This document shows positions 16,917-26,200 of a stretch of 44,891 nt of DNA, piece after piece. Both the position numbers and the translations under genes were made by a program. The DNA comes from an uncultured Porphyromonadaceae bacterium (GTDB taxonomy: Bacteria; Bacteroidota; Bacteroidia; Bacteroidales; Muribaculaceae): NCBI GenBank assembly GCA_900548875.1, contig URMA01000019.1:1-44891 (forward strand), read 5' to 3'. Below the pieces are notes generated by a model. The model saw nothing but the letters and a program-made list of their open reading frames with translations, was not told where the DNA came from and did no database searches. Position 1 is the stretch's first letter; every line of letters begins with the position of its first letter.

Positions 16917-16994
16917 GAAAATTATTGAATGATGAGAACGGTGAAAAGAAGTTGAAATGGTGGTTTTTACTGGTAAATTAGTCGTAAAAGCAAA

Positions 16995-17022
16995 ACCTCC
17001 TGCCTTTTGAGAGGAAGGAGGT
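16995..17022 (-). terminator. Terminator after the EEP phosphodiesterase gene
   Basis: ACCTCCTGCC and GGAAGGAGGT form a 10-bp stem with one mismatch and an eight-base loop. Reading on the minus strand it is followed by TTTGCTTTTACG. It lies 28 bases after the stop of the gene ending at 17050. Confidence 0.72.
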
Positions 17023-17049
17023 GATGGCGTAAGTCGATTGTTGTCTTTC

Positions 17050-17796
17050 TTATTTCAGTTCGATGTCGGTGACGATGGGGCGGTGGTCGGAGGCCATGCG
17101 TTCGTCAACAACTTTAAATACTTTTGTTTTAATGGATTTTTGGTGACGGTTGTCAACCGCTATATAGTCGATGCAGCGGTCGGGCTTGTCGGCGGGGAAG
17201 GTGAACAGCTTCGTGTTGTTCAGCGGACGGAAATATTCCTTTATGTTTTCCATCGGCTTGGAGTCGGGAGTCATGTTCCAGTCGCCGGCGAGGAATACGG
17301 GCTTGTTCCATTTGGCGGCTTCTTCACCCAGTATGTCGGCCGAAGTCATGCGGTCGGCTTCCGTGAGCGACAGATGGGCACATATCACCACATAGTCCTT
17401 GAATTCGGCAACAAGCATGGTGCGTGCTTCTTCTGTTCCGGGCAGTGGTCGGCTTGTCAGGCTCAGCGGTTCTTCACGGCTCAGCAGACCGATGCCGTAG
17501 GAACCTCCGGCAAAATCGATGGCACGCGAAAAATAGTGGCGCATGCCTGTCTGTTTGCCAAGTTCCAGCATCACGTCAGCCCCTTTGCTGCGGGTTGTCA
17601 CGCTGTCGGCTTCCTGTATGGCAACTACGTCGGGTTTTACGTTGTTGATGACGTCGGAAATACGTGTATAGTCGGTAATGCGGTCCATGCCGATACCGTT
17701 GTGAATGTTATAGCTCATCAGTCGCAGTGTGCTGTTCTGGGCCGTAGCAGTCAGAGCAAACAGCGACAATGCGAGCCATGCGAAAAGATGTTTCAT
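17050..17796 (-). CDS. Secreted endonuclease/exonuclease/phosphatase family protein
   Basis: A 248-residue member of the EEP (DNase I-like) superfamily, which cleaves phosphodiester or phosphate bonds with a divalent metal. An N-terminal signal peptide (MKHLFAWLALSLFALTATAQ) sends it to the periplasm or beyond. Catalytic boxes are visible: LMSYNIHNG (Asn), VVAIQEADS (metal Glu), LAGDWNMTP (Asp and Asn) and the terminal SDHRPIVTDIEL (Asp-His). The domain is complete and of normal size. Substrate is not known; nucleic acid, phospholipid or sugar phosphates are possible. It overlaps the WYL regulator by four bases, and a terminator follows. Confidence 0.9.
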   Translation of the reverse strand: MKHLFAWLALSLFALTATAQNSTLRLMSYNIHNGIGMDRITDYTRISDVINNVKPDVVAIQEADSVTTRSKGADVMLELGKQTGMRHYFSRAIDFAGGSYGIGLLSREEPLSLTSRPLPGTEEARTMLVAEFKDYVVICAHLSLTEADRMTSADILGEEAAKWNKPVFLAGDWNMTPDSKPMENIKEYFRPLNNTKLFTFPADKPDRCIDYIAVDNRHQKSIKTKVFKVVDERMASDHRPIVTDIELK

Positions 17797-18689
17797 TTGG
17801 ATTGTTCGTAGTTTTGTAGCGTTTTTTTCAGCTGGTCGACAATGATGGCCTTCAGTTCGACGGGAGATATGACCGTAATGGAGTCGCCGTGTGACAGCAG
17901 TTCCTGCACGAAGTCGTAGGTGATGAACATGCGGTAGTAGAACAGCGAGTAGCCGTCGTATATTTCCTCACGCTGTGAATGGTGAAGCGGCAGGGCACGG
18001 AAATATTTTGCCTGTTCGCTCTTTACGCGGAGCACGATGTCCTTCACTTCCGAACCGCTGGTGATGATGCCGAAATAGTTGCGGAAAAAGTCGTTAACGC
18101 GCAAATCGGGCATCAGGAACGTCTCATCGGTAATGCTGATGTCGTTGAAACGGTCCAGCGAATAGGTCTTGATTTTCTTGTCGGCCGTATTATAGCCGAT
18201 TACATACCACCGTTGCTTGAAAATCCGCACGAAATAAGGTTCAAGCACAATTCCGTCGGTAGCATTGACACGATAGAACGGCGTGTAGGAGAAACGAATT
18301 TTGCGCGATGTCTTCAGTGCTTCGATGACAGTCGGCAGATAGTTGCGCGCCGAAGGCACTTCTTCGAGCATCACCCGTTCGGAAATGTCCTTGGCGTCGG
18401 AAAGCATGCCGTTGATTGACATGGAATTGATGAGCCAGCTGCTCAGGCTTCCGGTGTCGCCCTCGTTTTCGATATAATACTCAAACGTGGAGTTGCTGTA
18501 GCCGATATTGATGTTGAACAGCTCTTCAATTCCCTGCCGGTAGTTGTAGAAAGTGCGACGGGCAAGCGGCTCTCCGCCCGATACATTGGAATTGAGCCAT
18601 AGCCGGCAGAGTTCCTTGCGCGAAATTCTGCCATAACGCTGTATGGTGTCGAGTATCCAGATGTATTTGTTCAGAAGGCCGCGTGCCAT
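17793..18689 (-). CDS. WYL-domain transcriptional regulator
   Basis: A 298-residue regulator. The N-terminal about 70 residues form a winged helix (LDTIQRYGRISRKELCRLW). The middle and C-terminal parts contain a WYL domain with the core FVRIFKQRWYVIGYN, followed by IKTYSLDRFNDISI. WYL domains bind nucleic acid or nucleotide ligands and often control DNA-damage, metabolism or defence genes. It sits 28 bases downstream of the symporter gene and overlaps the EEP gene, so it is probably co-transcribed with both. Its targets may include this operon, but no operator was identified. Confidence 0.9.
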   Translation of the reverse strand: MARGLLNKYIWILDTIQRYGRISRKELCRLWLNSNVSGGEPLARRTFYNYRQGIEELFNINIGYSNSTFEYYIENEGDTGSLSSWLINSMSINGMLSDAKDISERVMLEEVPSARNYLPTVIEALKTSRKIRFSYTPFYRVNATDGIVLEPYFVRIFKQRWYVIGYNTADKKIKTYSLDRFNDISITDETFLMPDLRVNDFFRNYFGIITSGSEVKDIVLRVKSEQAKYFRALPLHHSQREEIYDGYSLFYYRMFITYDFVQELLSHGDSITVISPVELKAIIVDQLKKTLQNYEQSK

Positions 18690-18717
18690 GTCAGTTCACT
18701 TTTATTTATACAGAATT

Positions 18718-20175
18718 TTATTTTCTCTTGATAAGCAGGCAAAGTCCGAGAACGGTTACCAGAGCATTGATAATCAAAAGCTCAAAGCTGATTTGATAGC
18801 CGTTGAACCATGCTTCGCTGTTCGATTGCAGGATGTAGCAGATTACCGGAGAAAGTACACATACTACCGGTACCCAGCGGTCGTTGACTGCCTTTTTCGT
18901 TGCCAGACCGAACACGAACATACCGAGAATCGGACCGTAGGTGTAGGCTGCAAGGCTGTAAACGGCGTTGATGGCGCTGTCATCGTTCAGTTCGTAGAAC
19001 ACGACAATGACGAGTACCATCAGCAGTGACATGATGATGTGTACCAGCTTGCGGGTAAGCGTAAGGTCCTTGTCGCTCTGTTTTTCCGTTGCCTTGAGGA
19101 TGTCGACGGTAAACGAAGTAGTCAGGGCGGTGAGTGCAGAGCCGGCTGCCGAGTAGGCTGCGGCAATCAGACCGATAATGAAGATGATGCCGATAAACAC
19201 GGGGAAACCGTCGCTCCATGCTATTTCGCCGAAGAGAGCGTCGCCGACCACTTTACCGTCCTTCATCGGAAGGTTGTCGCCTGCATACATGTAGAGAAGT
19301 GTTCCCAGAACGAGGAACAGGCCGATGACGAAAATCTGTACGAACGAGCTTACAATCATGTTTTTCTGCGATTCGCGGAAGTTCTTGCAGCTCAATGTGC
19401 GCTGCATGAGGTCCTGGTCAAGGCCGGTAGTGGCAATTACCATGAACACGCCGGCAATGAACTGCTTCCAGAAATAGCGTCCGTCGTTGAAGTCGTCGAA
19501 GAAGAAAACCTGGCTTGTCGGATGGGCGGCGATTGCCGACGGCATTTCAAAAAGGCCCAGTCCGAGGCTCTTGCCGATGAAGATGATGCAGCTTACCACT
19601 GACACTACAAGGCAGAAGGTTTTCAGGGAGTCGGTCCAGATAAGCGATTTAACGCCGCCCTGGAAGGAATAGAGCCAAATGAGGGCAACGGTGAGGATGA
19701 CGTTGAGCGTAAACGGCATGTGGAGCGGGTCGAACACCAGTGTCTGAAGCACTACGCATACGACAAAGAAGCGGACGGATGCGCCCAGCATTTTCGACAC
19801 GAAGAAGAACCATGCCCCGGTGCGGTAGGATGCAAGTCCGAAACGGTTTTCCAGATAGCCGTAGATACTCATGAGGTTCATTTTGTAGAACATCGGAATC
19901 AGTACCAGTGCCACAAGAATAGAACCGACAAAGAAGCCCAGTACCATCTGCATGTAGGAGTAGCCGCCGGCGAGAACGGCTCCCGGAACGGAAATGAAGG
20001 TTACTCCCGAAATGCTGGCGCCTATCATGGCGACAGCTACCATATACCACGGCGACTTGCGGTTGCCGGTGAAGAATCCTGCATTGTCGGTCTTGCGGCC
20101 GGTAATCCAGGAGATGATGAACAGTAATACGAAATAGAATGCGATTGTAGCTAATACAATCCAAGCGGTAGTCAT
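18718..20175 (-). CDS. Sodium:solute symporter (SSS family), possible MurNAc transporter
   Basis: A 485-residue inner-membrane transporter of the SSS family with about 13 membrane segments. The first runs from residue 5, followed by WITGRKTDNAGFFTGNRKSPW, a family hallmark seen in its parts. AMIGASISGVTFISVPGAV is the unwound TM1 substrate and sodium region. DQDLMQRTLSCK lies in the middle, as in NIS/SGLT-like porters, and SAAGSALTALTTSF corresponds to the TM8 sodium site. Substrate is not readable from sequence. The upstream NamZ-like gene makes an amino sugar such as MurNAc a reasonable guess: in Tannerella forsythia an SSS porter of this sort was assigned to MurNAc uptake. Confidence 0.85.
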   Translation of the reverse strand: MTTAWIVLATIAFYFVLLFIISWITGRKTDNAGFFTGNRKSPWYMVAVAMIGASISGVTFISVPGAVLAGGYSYMQMVLGFFVGSILVALVLIPMFYKMNLMSIYGYLENRFGLASYRTGAWFFFVSKMLGASVRFFVVCVVLQTLVFDPLHMPFTLNVILTVALIWLYSFQGGVKSLIWTDSLKTFCLVVSVVSCIIFIGKSLGLGLFEMPSAIAAHPTSQVFFFDDFNDGRYFWKQFIAGVFMVIATTGLDQDLMQRTLSCKNFRESQKNMIVSSFVQIFVIGLFLVLGTLLYMYAGDNLPMKDGKVVGDALFGEIAWSDGFPVFIGIIFIIGLIAAAYSAAGSALTALTTSFTVDILKATEKQSDKDLTLTRKLVHIIMSLLMVLVIVVFYELNDDSAINAVYSLAAYTYGPILGMFVFGLATKKAVNDRWVPVVCVLSPVICYILQSNSEAWFNGYQISFELLIINALVTVLGLCLLIKRK

Positions 20176-20211
20176 AGTGTTTTCTGTTTTATGAAGTTTG
20201 TATTTTGTGTG

Positions 20212-20258
20212 AATCCGGAAACGGTTTTCCTTGTTTATAGGAAAACAGTTCCCGGATT
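20212..20258 (-). terminator. Long hairpin between the NamZ-like and symporter genes
   Basis: AATCCGGAAACGGTTTTCC (20212-20230) and GGAAAACAGTTCCCGGATT (20240-20258) form a 19-bp stem with a few mismatches and a nine-base loop. There is no strong T-run after it on the minus strand. It could be a weak terminator or a processing and stability element separating expression of the two genes. Confidence 0.6.
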
Positions 20259-20267
20259 ATGTCTCTT

Positions 20268-21434
20268 TTATTCTGCGTAAAGCAGATAGGGTTTGCGTTG
20301 TTTCTTGAATTTTTCAACGTCATTTTTCCATGTCGCCTTGATTTCGTCGGCCGACATGCCTTTTTCTATCATCTTGCGCACTTCGCCGTTGCCGATAAGC
20401 AGTTCGAAGAACGAGCGGAAGAAATGGTCGCCGAGGTTGAGGTTGTTGTAGGCGTCGATGACGTATTCAAGATTGATGCCTTTGGCGATGATTTCCTCGT
20501 CGCTCAGGTTGGAGAGGTCTACACCGTAGCATTTCTTGTTGAGTTGCGGTGGATTTTTGGCTCCCGGCACGCTGCGCGGAGTAAAGGAAAAGTCGTAACC
20601 TATCATATTCGGATGGCCGTAAACCTGGAACGGCTTGTCAGTGCCGCGGCCGAGGCTCACCGGTGTGGCTTCGAAATAGCAGGTCGACGGATAGAGGTAG
20701 ATGGCGTGCATGTTCGGAAGGTTGGGTGACGGGGCTATCGGAAGTTTGTAACGGCTCTGGTGGGTATAGCCCTTGCATTTGATGACTGTCAGCGGCACTT
20801 TCTTTCCGTCTTTCAGCCAGCCTTCGCCGTTTGCCATGGTGGCAATTTCACCCATTGTCAGTCCGTGGACCACGGGAATGGGCAGACGGCCTACGCCCGA
20901 TTCGTATTTCATGTCGAGAATCGGACCGTCGACATACATGCCGTTGGGGTTCGGACGGTCGAGCACCATAAAGCTTTTTCCGTATTTGGCGGCGGCGTTC
21001 ATCAGGTCGATCATCGTACAATAATAGGTATAGAAACGCAGACCGACGTCCTGAATGTCGGTTACGATAATGTCAATCTGATCCATGACTTCTTTTTTCG
21101 GCTCACGCTTTTTGCCGTCGTAGAGCGAAGCGATGGGGATTCCGGTTTTGCTGTCGACGCTGCTGGCCACATGTTCGCCTGCATCGGCTGTTCCGCGGAA
21201 ACCGTGTTCCGGCGAGAAGATGGTGGTTACGTTCACGCCTTTGCGCAGCATGATGTCAAGCACGTGCTCGTTTCCGACCATGCCGGTGTGATTGCTGAGC
21301 AGTGCCACTTTTTTCCCTTTGAGCAGGGGGATGTACTCGTCGGTCATTTCAGCTCCGACTTTGATCTGTGCATTCATCGTGAATACGAGAATCATGGCAC
21401 AAGCCGCCATGAAAAAGGTCTTCAAGGAGTTCAT
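20268..21434 (-). CDS. namZ: Exo-beta-N-acetylmuramidase NamZ-like (DUF1343, GH171)
   Basis: A 388-residue exported protein of the DUF1343 family. The characterised members, NamZ of Bacillus subtilis and Tannerella forsythia, release MurNAc from the non-reducing end of peptidoglycan fragments. A signal peptide ends near NAQ (residues 21-23). Conserved strings are VALLSNHTG (43-51), FSPEHGFRG (73-81, with the EHG acid/histidine), TDIQDVGLRFYTYYCT (125-140) and DRPNPNG (159-165). Length matches the family of about 390-410. Catalysis should occur in the periplasm. It has its own candidate promoter at 21533-21561 and is followed by the symporter gene after a hairpin. Confidence 0.88.
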   Translation of the reverse strand: MNSLKTFFMAACAMILVFTMNAQIKVGAEMTDEYIPLLKGKKVALLSNHTGMVGNEHVLDIMLRKGVNVTTIFSPEHGFRGTADAGEHVASSVDSKTGIPIASLYDGKKREPKKEVMDQIDIIVTDIQDVGLRFYTYYCTMIDLMNAAAKYGKSFMVLDRPNPNGMYVDGPILDMKYESGVGRLPIPVVHGLTMGEIATMANGEGWLKDGKKVPLTVIKCKGYTHQSRYKLPIAPSPNLPNMHAIYLYPSTCYFEATPVSLGRGTDKPFQVYGHPNMIGYDFSFTPRSVPGAKNPPQLNKKCYGVDLSNLSDEEIIAKGINLEYVIDAYNNLNLGDHFFRSFFELLIGNGEVRKMIEKGMSADEIKATWKNDVEKFKKQRKPYLLYAE

Positions 21435-21532
21435 AAGGTGTTTATGTTAGTTTTTAAAGTTTGCTTTATTTTTCACAGCATAATAGCCCCGTCGTGACAG
21501 AGCCCGGACACGTTTCTGTGTGTCTTTTACTG

Positions 21533-21561
21533 CAAAGATACAAATTTCCCACGCAATCAAA
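21533..21561 (-). promoter_or_regulatory. Candidate promoter for the namZ-symporter-WYL-EEP run
   Basis: On the minus strand TTTG (21561-21558) and TATCTTTG (21540-21533), followed by C, are 17 bases apart, slightly shorter than the usual 19-21. The leader to the ATG at 21434 would be about 95 bases. Confidence 0.6.
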
Positions 21562-21641
21562 AATCGGTTTATGATTTATAATAATTCTTAACAATCAATG
21601 CCCTTGCAGGGAAGTGGGAAGGGGAGGGGTATATAACAAGT

Positions 21642-21667
21642 CAGCCGGGACTGTTCTGTCCCGGCTG
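21642..21667 (-). terminator. Terminator hairpin after susD
   Basis: CAGCCGGGAC and GTCCCGGCTG form a perfect 10-bp GC-rich stem with a six-base loop, 51 bases after the susD stop on the minus strand. The following minus-strand bases are TTGTTATATACC, a weak U-tract. It separates the SusCD pair from the namZ run. Confidence 0.7.
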
Positions 21668-21717
21668 GCGATGTTTTCCCCGATATGGGTTGTATAGATT
21701 AACAAGAGGTGTTCGGT

Positions 21718-23253
21718 TTAGCGTGTGCCGCCTGCCCACCAGATGTTTTCGGTGAATACATACATGCCGTCACCGTAGAGTGCCTTGATGTTCGGATTGG
21801 CGATAACGTCGCTGTTTCCGTAAGGCAGACGAACCGGCCAGCGGTTTTCTCCGCTCTGAGTGTTCTTTGGATTGGTCATTGCCACATAGCTGTCAGCTTC
21901 GCCGAGAGCTTTCATACGGCGCAAGTCGTTGTAGGTTTCCAATTGTTCGTCGCGGCATTGTGACAGGTATTTCTGAATCATCACTTCTTTCAGTGCGTTG
22001 GCAGAAAGTTTGCTGTCCAGTGATGCTACATAGTCGGCAGCTGTTCCAGTAACTTCGATACCGAATTGTCCGTAGTCGGCGAATGATGCTTCAACGGCTG
22101 TTGCCAAGTCTTCCTTGTATTCAGCGCTGTTGCGTACTTTCAGTTCGGCAAGGATGAAGTAGAGTTCAGACTTGCTCAACAGGTGGATAGAAGCTGATTC
22201 TGCTTTCGGATAAGTGTAGGTGTTCAACCATGCAGGAACTGCGAAACCTTCACCTTCGCTTGTACCGTAAACCAAACGTGCATCTTCTTCCTTACCCGGA
22301 GTAGCAACGGCTGTTGCAAGAACTTTGCCGTCATATTCCCAAGCGGCAGAGTAAACTGCACGGCGCGGGTCGTTGCGTTCAGCAAAAAGGTCGTCAACTG
22401 TTTTTGATGCTGCATTGTAGTTACGGTCGTTCCAGAAGGCAGCCCATGGGTTGGAAGCTGAAGAAGCGTAGGAAGTGAAGCCTGTGATGTCAGCACCTTC
22501 GAAGCCGAGTTCTTTCGCTTTTTCGGCAGCGGCAAGAGCTTCGCCTGCAGCTGCTGCATTCACCTTCATAAGGTGGAGTTTGTAGCGTGCTTTCAACGCA
22601 TAGGCAAATGCTTCCCATTTCTTCACGTCACCTTTATAAAGAAGGTCCTGTGAACCTGCGAAAGCAATGCTTTTTTCCTGTGCTTCCTTGAAGTCGGCAA
22701 GTGCGCCGTCAATCAATGTGAAGATTTCAGTATAGATGGCTTCCTGTTTGTCAACTTTCGGCTGTGGAATGCCTTTCACTCCGGCTTCCGAGCAAGGGAT
22801 GTCGCCGAACATGTCGGTCATGATACCGTAGTTGAGTGCAAGCATCATTTTAATCATACCGCGGACATCTACCTCATTCTCATATTTTCCGCCCGGCTGT
22901 GCCTTTGCAAGAGCAAGTTTCAGGTTGAGGATATTTGAATAGGTTCCGTTCCATTCGTTGTTGAATGTGCTGGAGCTTGCAGTCTGTGATACGTTACGGA
23001 TTTCTGCGTTCATCAGCTGGTTTCCGCCTACACCTACAAACTGTTCAGTGTATGAAGAGGCGTAGAAAGCCATAACTCCGCTTGATGTAGTGAAGCCGGT
23101 AGCCATGATACCGTCAGTAATCTGGAGGCTCGGGCTGATGAGTTCATCCGACGGGTTGTCGGGTCTTTTGTTGATATTGTCCATGATGTCCTCCGTGCAG
23201 GAAGTCATAGCCAGGGACAAAGCCGCAAATGCGAATGCTATATATTTTTTCAT
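21718..23253 (-). CDS. SusD/RagB family nutrient-binding outer membrane lipoprotein
   Basis: A 511-residue surface lipoprotein that forms the lid over the SusC pore and captures substrate. The ATG at 23253 is preferred to an upstream TTG: the protein then starts MKKYIAFAFAALSLAMTSC with lipobox Cys19. The early INKRPDNPSDEL segment, the helical TPR-like NILNLKLALAKAQ region and the C-terminal YNDLRRMKALGEADSYV are characteristic of the SusD-like_2 branch, the kind often found with non-starch or unknown substrates. The gene is 24 bases after susC. No glycoside hydrolase is directly adjacent except the NamZ-like enzyme, so the ligand is open. Confidence 0.93.
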   Translation of the reverse strand: MKKYIAFAFAALSLAMTSCTEDIMDNINKRPDNPSDELISPSLQITDGIMATGFTTSSGVMAFYASSYTEQFVGVGGNQLMNAEIRNVSQTASSSTFNNEWNGTYSNILNLKLALAKAQPGGKYENEVDVRGMIKMMLALNYGIMTDMFGDIPCSEAGVKGIPQPKVDKQEAIYTEIFTLIDGALADFKEAQEKSIAFAGSQDLLYKGDVKKWEAFAYALKARYKLHLMKVNAAAAGEALAAAEKAKELGFEGADITGFTSYASSASNPWAAFWNDRNYNAASKTVDDLFAERNDPRRAVYSAAWEYDGKVLATAVATPGKEEDARLVYGTSEGEGFAVPAWLNTYTYPKAESASIHLLSKSELYFILAELKVRNSAEYKEDLATAVEASFADYGQFGIEVTGTAADYVASLDSKLSANALKEVMIQKYLSQCRDEQLETYNDLRRMKALGEADSYVAMTNPKNTQSGENRWPVRLPYGNSDVIANPNIKALYGDGMYVFTENIWWAGGTR

Positions 23254-23277
23254 TTTTCTCAAGTTTAAAAACGGTTA

Positions 23278-26200
23278 TTAGAACGACAATTTAAGACCAC
23301 CGCCGAAGCTCATTGTCTGCGGTACTGAGTAGTTTTCGAAGTAACCGCCTGAGTTGTTGTTACCCAGTGATGATTCCGGGTCAAACTCCGGCATGCTTGC
23401 CCAAACGAGTACGTTGCGGGCGAAACCATATACGCTGATGTCAAGACCGCCAAGTTTCGGAAGGTCGTAAGTCAGCGTCAAGTCACGCATCTTCAAGTAG
23501 CTTGTGTCGTAAACGCCAGCTTCTGCGATGTCGCCTACAGTCATGTAGTAGCTTTGTGCGTCAACTTTCTTTGTCACTTCTTCGTAAACCGGGTTTTCGG
23601 CTGTACCTGTGTTGATAACACCTGTTACAGTTACACCTCCGTTGTTACGTGCGTCGGCTGTTTCCTGTGTTGCACCGAACAAGTTCAACACGTTTCTTGT
23701 ACCGTGGTACATCAAACCGCCCTGTTGCCAGCTCCATGTTGTAGCCAAAGAAACACGCTTGTAACGGATGTTCATATTGAAGCCCATGTTGAAGTCCGGA
23801 GAACAGCTTCCGAGGTTGATGTCGCCTGCTGTTGCTTTCGGAAGGAATGTTTCATTGTCGAGAATGATACGTCCTTGCGGGTCACGCTGGTAACCGATAC
23901 CGTAGATAATCGGATAGGTTGCACCGGCTTGGGCACGGATTTGCGGAGTCTGGTAACCGCCGAGCATGATGGATTCAACACCGTTGGCAAGTGACTTAAC
24001 GTAGTTGTGGATTTTTGTGAACGATGCACCGAAGTCCACTGTCCAGTCCTTGTTTTGGAAGATGGTTGCGCTCAAGTTGATTTCGTGAGAGTTGGTTACG
24101 ATTTCACCGCCGTTGGTCAACATTGACTGGTAACCGCTTGAACCGGCCTGAGGCACGTTCATAATCTGGTCTGTTACGTCCTGATAGCTGTAAGTATAGT
24201 CAAGACGGAGACGGTCGTGGAAGAAGCTCAAGTCGATACCGGCTTCCACATTCAACGTGTTCTGAGGTTTCAGGTTTTCATCGTATGCACGCCAGTAAGG
24301 AACGTATGTACTGATGCCGTTGAACGGATATTGAACGGGGTTACCCATATACATACCGCTGCTGTAGATTGGAGTGTAATAGTAGTTATCCATGTATCCG
24401 CCGGCTTGACCAACCTGTGCGAATGATGTACGGAGTTTACCCAATGAAAGCACTTCGTTGTTGTTGAATGCCGGAAGCTGAGTGAAAATCCATGACAAAG
24501 ATACTGACGGGTAGAAGAAGCTGCGTGAATTGCGCGGCATGGATGACAACCAGTCGTTACGTCCTGTCACTGACAAGTAAAGCATATCTCTCCAAGAAAG
24601 GTTTGCACTTCCGAAGATACCTACTGTACGTTCTGCGTATGTAGCTTCTTGCGATGTGTAAGAAGTTGCGTTTCCGATAACCGGCATACCGTAGAAGTTG
24701 AAGCCTGTACCGGTGTAGTACCAGTCACGATACTGCTGGTGGTTTACTTCGTTACCAACCATTATGTCCAATGCCCATTCCTTGTCAGCACCGAAACGGC
24801 CTGAGAAGTTGGCTGTAATCAAATTATTAAACGTATTGTTTGTACGTCCTTGGTTCAGTATGTTTCCTTTGCTGTAGCTTGCTGAACCGTATTCGTCAAC
24901 TTCGCTGTTGTCGTTCGTATAAACATCGAGACCGGCTTGTTCGCGGATGTAGAAGTCGAAATCTTCGCTCCAGTCGATTTTCGGACGATATTCGAGGTAT
25001 GCATTACCGAATACTCGGTTTGTGTGCTGCATGTATTCGTTGTTGGCAGCCCACCAGTAAGGGTTGTTGAATGAAGTGCTGCGGAACAGTGTCTGCACTT
25101 CCGGCTTTCCTGGCATGTGATAAGGTACGCCTGCGAGGTCGTATTCAGCTGGAGCTGAGTAAACCACGTTCATGATACCTGAGTTACCACCAGGAGCTGT
25201 GTTCACTTTCGTGCTTGTATAGTTGACAGAGAAGCCTGATTTCCATTGATCGTTGATTGTCCAGTCAACCAAGCCGCGTGCACCCCAACGTTCGAGACCT
25301 GTAGAAGGTACTACACCATCCTGATGAGCGTTGCTCAAGCTGAATGAATAAGTGGCTTTGCCAAGATTCTGCGACAGGTTGATCGTTGTGTTTTCAGTGA
25401 AACCTGTGTTGAAGAAGTCGCTCACATTGTTGTGTACCGTCGGAACAACCCAGCCGGAACCGTCGCCGTAGCCGGCAGCAGCGTATGTCGGGTTATAGTA
25501 CATTCCTGCGTATTTCTGCGTGTCGCCGCCGTTGTATTTGTTGGCAACATTACCGCCGTATGTCGGGTCGTTGGGAAGTTCGCTGATTTTCGGACCCCAT
25601 GTGGAAGAGCTTGACGGTGCAAACAGTCCGCCTGAACCCTGTGCGTATTCAGTCTGATGCTTGAACGGACGTGACACGAGGTCGGCGCTCATGCTTGTCG
25701 TAACGGTTACTCTTGGTTTGCCCTGTTCCTGTGAACCGCGCTTGGTGGTGATGACGATCACACCGTTGGATGCACGGATACCGTAAAGGGCGGCAGCTGC
25801 CTGACCTTTCAACACGTTGATAGACTCGATGTCTTCCGGGTTGATGTCGATGCTGCGTTGTGAATATGTAGTACCGGATGTGATGGTATTTGCGCTGTTG
25901 CGGAAGTCAGATTCCGTATTGACAGGCATACCGTCGATGACGTACAGTGGCTGGTTGGAACCTTCGAACGAACGGGCACCGCGGATAACGATGTTGGTGG
26001 ATGCGCCCGGCATACCTGATGACGGACGGATGTCAACACCCGACACCTTGCCTTGAATAGCATTTGCAAGGTCGGTAGCGCCTTTTGTGTTCAAATCGTC
26101 GGCTTTCAAGTCCTGCACGGCATAACCCAATGCCTTGCGTTCACGCTTCATACCGAAAGCTGTAACAACAACTTCATCCAATTCTGTAGAGTTGTCAGCT

